From positions 2,227,701-2,291,700 of the forward strand of contig OZ024857.1 in the NCBI GenBank assembly GCA_964017155.1: a stretch of DNA of 64,000 nt, given 5' to 3'. Under the pieces are notes generated by a model. It did not search any database. It was not told where the DNA came from and saw nothing but the letters and a program-made list of their open reading frames with translations. Source of the stretch: Oasisia sp. SBJ-2009. Taxonomy: Eukaryota; Annelida; Polychaeta; Sabellida; Siboglinidae. Shown here one piece after another: positions 27,297 to 64,000 of this stretch. Each line of letters starts with the position of its first letter. Position 1 is the first letter of the stretch. Both the position numbers and the translations under genes were made by a program.

Positions 27297-29739
27297 AATA
27301 ATGTGTAATTCGGAAGATAACCGTCGACCTGCGCATGTAGAAGCGAGTCGGTGGACATTGTCTGGTTGTGGTATTGCCAAGCTGCGCGTGGCGGATAACA
27401 TAAGAACCTAAGCACACATTATTATATGAAGTTAGTGAACCGAATTTAAAAGGAAAGCGCATGGTCATTGTGACGATTTGAATGCCGAGGTCGTCACGAC
27501 TAAGCAATTTCAGCCGGCGGCGAACTAGCAGCTTTAGTCATCGACTGGAAAAGGGTCGAGCCACATATCTATACTCCTAAAAACAGCACTTTGCTAACCA
27601 ATTATGTACTTCTATATACCGTTACACAACTGTCGACAACAACACAATACCTTTTTACCAGTTCACGTGCCACCGTCAAATAATTATATAGATAGAACGG
27701 TTTATATGTTCTATGTTGATTTCACCAAACTATCATCTAAAGCTTCAAGTTTCAGACTGCATATGAAGCCTTAGGCTTATCGATAATCGAAATAACTGTT
27801 TCTTCTATTATCACACTTATACAGTCAACAGGTATGGCCTATTTTCCTTTAATAATACCCTCGATCGGTGGGTTTAGAAAAGCAACCGACCGCAGCACCT
27901 GTTGGGCCAATCCCATTACATGCGCTACTTTCACACACTCGTGCAGCAATATGCGTAATATTACAACGGTCTATCCAACACCACGTACACGGAACAAATA
28001 CTGTGTAGACAGGCACGTACCTACCAAAGAACGTATGTACAGTGAAAGTATGTAGACACAAATAGTTATCGTATCTGTAATAGTATGCAGCTGGGTTAGA
28101 TGTGTTTAGATGTATCAGGCAAAATATCAAACAGAATGCGAAGTATATTGCCAACGAAAAAGCTTATGAGATGTCACATTTAAGGGAAAATGAAAGAAAG
28201 AAGTCGTGCTAATAAAGCCCACACCGTGCATTAAAGGTATATAATTATATTTTGCAGGATCCTTTGCAAACAATATGCTAACGAAACATAATATCAGTTT
28301 GATGTGTAACTGGGTGTAGATTGTGGTACATAAACTTTGAATCAAGAGTCAACAGAAATCGTACTAACTACAGTTGGTCATGGATAATGTCACAACAGAG
28401 AAAATTCAATATGTCAGTTTCGGAAAATTCTTATGGGTACCGACTCTTGACAAGAAAAGAAACGATGCAACGACAGTGAATGGGGATGAGAACGGATGTA
28501 AATCACAACTCGAGGATCAGTATAAAAGCCACCCTCTCCCTGTGTCAGACGGGGACGAAGGGAAAACAACACTACATTGACTAATTTACGAACACCGATC
28601 ACTCACTTACTCGACTGACAGTCCTTCCCTTGCGTGCAAGGGAAACGGCTTATCAGTATTCGAGTTCTTTATAACCAGTCATTATGATGGTGTCGGACTG
28701 TTAGTCACGATGTTATCTCAATACACCAGTGACTGTCCGTATAACTTGCCACTTCTGCCCGCGGTCCTGCCGTTTACAACCAGCTAGATGCCGGACTAAC
28801 GGTGGCAGTAGCTACCAGCAGCGACCTGCATCGTGATTGCCCCGGGCACCAATTACGGTATTGTCATTACAGGCGAATCAACCGACACAATGCGAGATGC
28901 GAATCTTAACGTCTACCGGACAGTGGTAACGACGTAGTCATTCTACAGTTACCGTATCATATATGTGCGACTGCAACTACACATGTTTACCATCATGCCA
29001 ATACGTAATGCGTACGACGAAGCAGACGTGTCTCATCAATACAGCAGTCACCTAACGACCCACCTCTCCCTGTCACCACGCCTTGCTCGCACGGCCAGCT
29101 GACATGTGTACGTCGGTGTGCTGGCTACGGCTACGACGCATACCACTACCCGGGCGCCTACCTGGTCAAAGACGGTCTGTTTGTACAGTGTCCGCGGCTG
29201 GCTGAGGTTTCTCACGACTAAACTGCCGTAGAGACAGTCCGTCGATGTTCTACAGTCGTCAGCCACAGTACCCTGGTCTCGCGTCCAATGTAACTGACGG
29301 CGACTGTTACTTGAATCACGGCCGAAGCTTACAGGAGTGACTGGGCTACGCGCCAGTGGGTCTTCATAATACGACGGGCCGCACTGGAGGGTAACAGTAT
29401 CAAAATAGTCGCAGGCGTGCCAACTGGAGTGGAACCGAGCTGGAGTCGCCTGCAAAGACTGGTGTGGCGCCCTCTACTGGACGTATTTGTACTATAATAC
29501 ATACGGTTGGCTTGTGCTAACGAAGACACTGCATGGGTAGATTGGCCAGAGAAATGGCCAATGCGTTTATAGCCTTAGTGACGCCTCCAGCACCATGTTT
29601 TTAATGTCCAAAAACTGTCGAATGTGACAGCCAATTAAATCAGATAAAGTTATTGAGTGTGAGACAAAACACACCATAACCGTCACAGTTATAAGGTATA
29701 AACACACGCACACGCCACACGCATACGCACGCGCACGCT

Positions 29740-29742
<3 letters not shown>
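27294..29742. other. Intergenic, no gene found
   Basis: No coding, RNA or mobile element signal was found. Confidence 0.45.

Positions 29743-29807
<65 letters not shown>
29743..29807. repeat. (CA)n microsatellite
   Basis: About 32 CA units. Confidence 0.95.
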
Positions 29808-29808
<1 letters not shown>

Positions 29809-30589
29809 GTTTTCGGGAGTATCAACGGCGGTGCAGTTAGAAGTCTACTTCAATCCACACTCGTTTGAGCCCAATCTCTCCATCTCGACGTCGGTGTCGA
29901 TCCTCACCTCCTCGATCCAACCACCCACTTCCGTTGTCCACACCTTCACCAGTCTCTCCTAATTCGCCCTGTTTGGTGTGTTTTGCCGGACACACTGTGC
30001 TCCCAGCCACCACTGTGCTTTCAGGTGTTTTCAGCGAGTATGATCAGTTCTTGCAATTTCAAGGGACAACTCAGACATATCCATTTCCCTGGGTCGTTGG
30101 TAACTTCTTCACAGACACGTCGCATTTCTGCAGCGACACGTAAAACCCACCAAGTAAAGACGGAGGACATTAAAACCAAAAACATCCTGTCCTGGCAATA
30201 GAAGTACAAGATATGACATAAGTTATGTGACACAACCGAAACAATTTGTTGTCTTACCCATGACCCAGGTTGCAGTTTTTACCCAAAAAAAATCTCAGGC
30301 GTTGGTTTTGGTATCTTCAACTTTTAACGATCTTTACAAACACGTCTTCAAATCTTCAAGTCTTCAAGTGTTATACTGCTTAAAAGTGATATTTCACTAT
30401 CCTGCAGTTGTGGTTAAAAATAATGTGCGCTAAAATAATAAGTTAATAAAATAAATATGACAATAGATAAATCCAGTTAACTGTATATTAAAACGATCAA
30501 TAAATTAATAAGATAAATATAATAAATATATAAAAATAATAAGTTAATAAAATATTAGAATAAATAGATCAATAAAATTATTAGTACAT

Positions 30590-31200
30590 TAAAAAAGCAG
30601 GCAGTCCATGATTAACATTAAAACAATCTATTATAATGTCAATGTCTGAATGACTGGGATGGCGGCTATCTGGAACACTTCTGTGGTAGATGCGGTGACA
30701 GCTTCCTCGGTAAGTGCGTTCCACAGTGGAATACAGCGTACGTAGAATGACTGCTGGTAGGGCGTGCAAGTGGCAGGTAGGGTTCGTAGTTTGTGCTTGT
30801 GTTGGCGTCTGGTGCGCGTATCTGCTGTGGTGATGATGACAGGCAAGCTGATGTGCATTAGTCCGTGATGAATTTTAAAAAACATAGTTGCATCTTTTAT
30901 CCGCCTTCGTGTGTACAAGGAGTTCCACATCAGGTTAGTGCACATATCACTGACACTTGACGTTCTGCGGTAATCACCGGTGACAAACCGCGCAGCGGAT
31001 CTTTGTACGCGCTCTATTGTCTGAATGCCTGTCTTTGTGTGAGGTGCCCATGCGCATGTGGCAAACTCGAGTGTTGGTCGCACGAGTACCTCGTATGCTG
31101 TTTCTCTCACTTGCGGTGGCGCCGCGTGCAGTGTTCTTTTGAGTAAGCCAAGTGTCTTGCTGGCTTTGTTCTGGACTTTGTTCTGGTGACTGGGTAACCA
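30590..31200 (-). mobile_element. CR1/Jockey-like non-LTR retrotransposon, 3' RT fragment
   Basis: On the minus strand the frame reads KVQNKASKTLGLLKRTL, then VRPTLEFATCAWAPHTK, VQRSAARFVTGDY, RRRIKDATMFFKIHHGL and SFYVRCIPLWNALTEEAV. This is the thumb and C-terminal region shared by CR1, Jockey and related elements (usual form VRPxLEYAxxVWxPHT). The catalytic RT motifs are missing, so this is a 5'-truncated copy. The frame runs to a stop near 30631, followed by AT-rich 3' sequence. Confidence 0.9.
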
Positions 31201-31250
31201 CCAGTGTTACATGACAACGAGATCGATGACTAGCTCTATGCGGATTTCTG

Positions 31251-31289
31251 CTCTGGCAATAAGAATTGTTCCGCTCTTATTGCCAGAGC
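31251..31289. repeat. Perfect hairpin CTCTGGCAATAAGA
   Basis: Fourteen-base arms (CTCTGGCAATAAGA and TCTTATTGCCAGAG) flank a 10-base loop. Related half-palindromes recur at 32092-32160. It looks like a terminus of a foldback or MITE family. Confidence 0.75.
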
Positions 31290-31569
31290 AGGTCTGCGGA
31301 TCAATCTTATCGCAGTTTCCCCGCCACGATCGCCTAAATCAGTCAAAAAACGATACCAGGGCGTCATATGTATATGAAATAATTACTATGTCGACAAATG
31401 ATCGCCTAAGAAATATCGCCTACCGGACGCGCATGCACATCACCATCAATCCAATTCTGCACTGTCAATAAGAACATTAGTCTCGCTTAACCGACTGTCG
31501 GTCGGCTGCGGAACTACGCCGAGAAGACAGTCTGGTGACATTTGCCGGCTTTTGTTTGGTATCCGCGTG

Positions 31570-32060
31570 ATCTATCAAATGCTGCCACCTCACGGACACT
31601 GCCGTAATATTTTTTTTATAAACAACTGCAAATTTGTATTTCTATTTATTTTGGGTTAATATAAATTTAATTTTTAATAGTTTTTATAATACAGCATTAT
31701 TTGATCAAAAGGTTTCCTTATTTAATTTGTATGCTATCCGTGTCGGGCTAGACAATGCTGCCACCTCACGGATACTGGTTAATCCTGCCGTAATTCTTAT
31801 TTTATAAACAACGGTAAATTTGAATTTTTACTTACTGTTGTGTTAATATAAGTTCAATGGTGAATACTTCTCAAATGATATTATTATCTTGTAAAACTAT
31901 ATCGTTATTTAAATTTTTATTTCATAGTTGGCCTGAGAGCCAATCAGCGTCTCTACCCTATTCTGGGGTAAGGCTGCCCGGATGTAGAAACTTAAGCATA
32001 TATACTGTCCCAGGCGTAGTTGAGGGGGCTTAAAAGTGCTGCCACCTCACGGAGTCTGGG
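31570..32060. repeat. Diverged direct repeats around TGCTGCCACCTCACGGA
   Basis: The 17-base core occurs near 31578, 31757 and 32037. After the first two copies the downstream 150 bases are alike (CTGCCGTAAT, TTATAAACAAC, GTTAATATAA), indicating an old duplication with a period near 180. Confidence 0.7.
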
Positions 32061-32089
32061 TAACCGAGGCTATAAGAACATTGGTTTTG

Positions 32090-32160
32090 CCCTTATTGCC
32101 AGAGCTGCTCTGGCAACAAAATTTTTTCGCGCTTATTGTCAGAGCTGCTCTGGCAATAGT
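32090..32160. repeat. Two tandem palindromes of the TTGCCAGAGC family
   Basis: TTGCCAGAGCTGCTCTGGCAA is a 10-1-10 palindrome at about 32096-32116. A one-mismatch version follows about 40 bases later. The arms match those of the hairpin at 31251. Confidence 0.75.
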
Positions 32161-32411
32161 CAGGGCGTAATGAAAATTGGGTTGGTAAATATACAATGTA
32201 TAATTAAAAAAATGTCAGATAAATGAATTATTGTGTTTATTAAACTTGACCAAAATTATGATTACAGTATAATTAGTAATGTAAACGCACAAGTTCGCAA
32301 AATATTTATTTCCAAGATGTAAAGTACATGATGTCGCTTAATAGCTGTCCTAACATACATAACTAAGACCGGTACAATCAGTTTAATAAGAGAATGTATT
32401 AATTATATAAA

Positions 32412-32592
32412 ACATCACTGCTGTTAGTGTATATAAAGCTGTAAATAATGTCTTAATATATTGTTTTAATTTAAAACCAGTTACTATAGTGAAGCATTGT
32501 AACATCACTGCTATTAATGTGTATAAAGTTGTAAATAATGTCTTAATATATCGTTTTAATTTAAAGCCAGATACTATAGTGAAGCATTGTGA
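32412..32592. repeat. Tandem duplication of 90 bp
   Basis: The unit beginning ACATCACTGCT and ending GAAGCATTGT occurs twice, with a period of 90 bases and about ten differences. Confidence 0.85.
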
Positions 32593-33452
32593 CATAAAAT
32601 AGCACTATTTTTTATTTTGTTCTATTTTTAGTAACAATTCTATGTATATTTGTAAAACACATATCACATACAGAAATCATACACAAACGCATCCAGCCTG
32701 TGTTATCGTGGAGCACAACATTCATATAATGAATTCCCAGGCCTGGTAACATTGGTGCTCTTACTGTAAGAGTCATTAGTAGGATTTTTCCAGAATTTTA
32801 TATGGTCTAATTTACAATTTCATGCATTTCAATGAAGTCTCATTATAGGTTTAATCAACAAACATGGGAATAACAGATCAATACATTAAAACACATCTGA
32901 AGAACAATTTTCACAAACTATTTTGTCTGCATGATGAGTCACTTTTAGAATTGGCACCTATGTAAAACAGGAATTTTAAAATCATTGTTACAATATCTTT
33001 CACATATAACCGTGCCTCTTTATAGCAACATAATCTAGCTGCTAATGTTTCTGGCTACAACAGTGCAAAACACTAACGCAGCTGTTTATTACAGGAAATA
33101 TTCCGAACATTCCATTTGTATGCACTGTTAGTGTTTTTCATGCATGTCTAACACCGCTGCTGATAAAATAAACATCCTTGCAGTGTAATTAATCAATGTG
33201 ATATAAAACGTCTCTATGTTACTATGTAAGTCAAAAATACACGCACACACAAACAATAAGCACGTTACGTACACAACAAGCGTATTGTCAACAAATAAGA
33301 AATCACAAACCACATTACGTGTTGTGTAACTACACAAAGAATTATGCCCTTTATCGATTAACTTGTCTTGTATATAAATAACTATCACAGTTGCTTAAGC
33401 TGCAGGTACGCCTTGGAGAACCTTTAAACATGTCCCACTGAGGCGTCAGACC
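32593..33452 (-). other. Region just downstream of gene 2
   Basis: This probably contains the 3' UTR of gene 2. A minus-strand AATAAA (33090-33085) is the first after the stop codon. No other feature is seen. Confidence 0.4.
33085..33090 (-). promoter_or_regulatory. Candidate polyadenylation signal of gene 2
   Basis: AATAAA on the minus strand lies about 360 bases after the gene 2 stop codon and is the first such hexamer downstream. No cleavage site can be proven from sequence alone. Confidence 0.35.
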
Positions 33453-62516
<29,064 letters not shown>

Positions 62517-62746
62517 CTACAGCAACACAAGTCATGTGACTTTGTAATTTCTCGCACAAACTGTCATTTCGGCACAGCAGCCAAGCCAGAAGTGATCTCT
62601 GTACAAGTATTGACAAATTTGCGTGTGAAGTATCTCTAATCTTGTCATCTTCTAAGTAATTGCCTTGCTATTTTCCTGTTTACAAGTGCGTCCACACTTT
62701 GTATTTACTGTACATTATTGCAGTTACATCATGACTGAATAGTACA

Positions 62747-63163
62747 GTGTATAATGGTATGATGAGTACGACGTTTCGACCCGTCATCTACGGGCCTTGT
62801 TCACGTACTGGTGTCACGTGTGTTGCCTCAGATTTCGACACATATAGCAGCCACACATACATAGGTGAAACCAAGAGAACACTCAGCCAGAGATTCAAAA
62901 AACATACAAACATGGATAAACCAACAGGAGTAGGAGATCATTGTCGGGTCACAGGACACTCAGTGTCCATGAAGAACACTAAAGTACTGACCCGTGAATC
63001 CAACTGGCACAAGAGCAAAGTGAAGGAGGCCATATACATCAAACAAAGAGCCCCTACCATGAACAGAGACCAGGGATACCATCTGCCTGCCATCTACAAC
63101 CAAATTATCCCACCAAACTCTGAGGCAACACACGTGACACCAGTACGTGAACAAGGCCCGTAG
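62747..63163 (+). pseudogene. GIY-YIG endonuclease domain of a Penelope-like element
   Basis: The 138-residue frame contains HTYIGETKRTLSQRFKKH (the YIG strand, and the catalytic Arg), GVGDHCRVTGHS, then KVKEAIYIKQRAPTMNRDQG with the metal-binding Glu and the conserved Asn. This is the order seen in Penelope-type nucleases. The first 30 residues are coded by the left arm of an inverted repeat and so do not belong to the natural domain. The RT domain that should precede is missing. Confidence 0.88.
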
Positions 63164-63179
63164 ATTACGGGTCGAAACG
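62772..63179. repeat. 61-bp inverted repeat around the GIY-YIG domain
   Basis: 62772-62832 is the reverse complement of 63119-63179 with one mismatch. The arms code for the C-terminal residues (THVTPVREQGP) in one direction. Confidence 0.95.
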
Positions 63180-63415
63180 TGCTATGTCACTTCTTGCAGA
63201 AACTGGCATTTTGCCACAGCAGCCAAATCAGAAGTGATTGCTGTACAAGTATTGACAAATTTGTGTGTGAAGTTAGACATCTCTAATCTTGTCATCTTCT
63301 TAGTAATTGCCTTGTTATTTTCTTGTTTACAACTGCATCAACACTTTATATTTACTGTAAATTATTGCAGTTATATCATGAATAGAATAGTACAGTGCAT
63401 AATAGTATGAATAAC

Positions 63416-64000
63416 TGACTTATCCATTGCGTTGTATACAATTATGTCACAAGAATCCATGTTGTACAATAATCCATGTTTTATCAGTCATAATTTGTTT
63501 CTTAGATTTGTTGAATATTTTTTATTAACATACCTATGATTTCATCATACAGATTTAGTCAAGTCATCCTGGTTTTAAATGACAGCAAAAGGCTCCAAAT
63601 CATGGGGACCCTTTTATGAATACTCAGGAAAAATCGTAAATAAATCCAAGGTATTTTTGAACTGAAGAAGCTCCTACTTATCAACAAGAACACTATTATT
63701 TTTACACGACACACAGAATCAATGTTCCAGTGGCACCTCCTGCTGTTGAGAGCTTTATATACAAAATCATGAAATAAGGAGCAAAATTGATTTTAAGGAT
63801 CAAAATCGGACTTATGGGCTCATAAGAAATGAAACGGTCCCTAGATTGTTGTTCTAACCACTGTGCAAGCATAATAATAATAAAACTGTTTTTCTAAAGC
63901 GTTAATTCCCACATGGCGGATCGATGCACTGTACAAGACAATAAATGTATTAATAAATACAAATTTAAATTATATTAATTAATATAAATCAAATCACATT
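63416..64000. other. Right edge, intron or upstream part of gene 2
   Basis: AT-rich, no exon or element recognised. The next upstream exon of gene 2 must lie beyond 64000 unless it is too short to see. Confidence 0.4.

Larger units (their letters stand above)
62560..63415 (+). mobile_element. Penelope-like element remnant with GIY-YIG domain and flanking direct repeats
   Basis: Two direct repeats of about 200 bp (about 62560-62765 and 63195-63415; shared blocks GAAGTGAT-TGTACAAGTATTGACAAATTTG and CTAATCTTGTCATCTTCT) flank a GIY-YIG ORF. Such pseudo-LTR arrangements with a C-terminal GIY-YIG nuclease are characteristic of Penelope-like elements. The reverse transcriptase is absent. A 61-bp inverted repeat lies inside the direct repeats. 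Confidence 0.85.

Noticed and set aside
30021..30233. Possible PHD-finger remnant (VTNDPGKWICLSCP) of a retroelement ORF1
   Set aside because: Too short, only one Cys pair, and in the wrong order relative to the nearby RT fragment to belong to it.
31251..32160. Helitron 3' terminus
   Set aside because: The hairpins are not followed by CTRR at the expected distance, and no TC start was found.

Overview
This is eukaryotic nuclear DNA from an animal, most likely a marine invertebrate. A mollusc or other lophotrochozoan is my guess, made from the style of the SINEs and retroelements; the window does not prove it. Evidence for this is the long spliced genes with GT-AG introns, very dense microsatellites, and fragments of Ty3/gypsy, RTE-like, CR1-like and Penelope-like elements. 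There are no bacterial operons and no CRISPR array.

Two spliced protein genes, both on the minus strand, account for most of the coding signal. Gene 1 (coding span 86-14054 as called, 5 exons) encodes an approximately 561-residue leucine-rich-repeat protein with a disordered Lys-rich N-terminus. All exon phases fit. Its last intron (1345-10261) carries two separate retrotransposons with clear target-site duplications: a Ty3/gypsy element (1523-6080, minus) and a nearly full-length RTE-like element (6556-10033, plus). Gene 2 (33453 to at least 62516, 26 exons found, 5' end beyond the window) encodes 1422 residues of a DCDC1-like protein. These hold doublecortin-type modules, ricin-B-type beta-trefoil repeats, an acidic linker, a beta-rich domain, a coiled coil and a last doublecortin module. 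All 25 exon junctions keep the reading frame.

From about 14.2 to 33.0 kb I find no convincing gene. That stretch holds (TA)n, (CA)n and (TG)n arrays, two tRNA-SINE loci (one a head-to-head pair), a degenerate 50-bp repeat, a CR1-like RT fragment and a repeat cluster with perfect hairpins at 31.2-32.6 kb.

The introns of gene 2 are loaded with tandem repeats, several touching splice sites: a 2.8-kb polypyrimidine 18-bp satellite ending at the donor of exon 17, a 32-bp minisatellite repeating the splice acceptor of exon 4, a 21-bp AT-rich array just upstream of the last acceptor, and a compound minisatellite between two copies of a 300-bp MITE-like unit. At the right edge, upstream of the first visible exon, lies a Penelope-like remnant with a GIY-YIG domain inside a near-perfect 61-bp inverted repeat and flanking direct repeats.

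The long open frames across the satellites are artefacts of repeat periods that are multiples of three.
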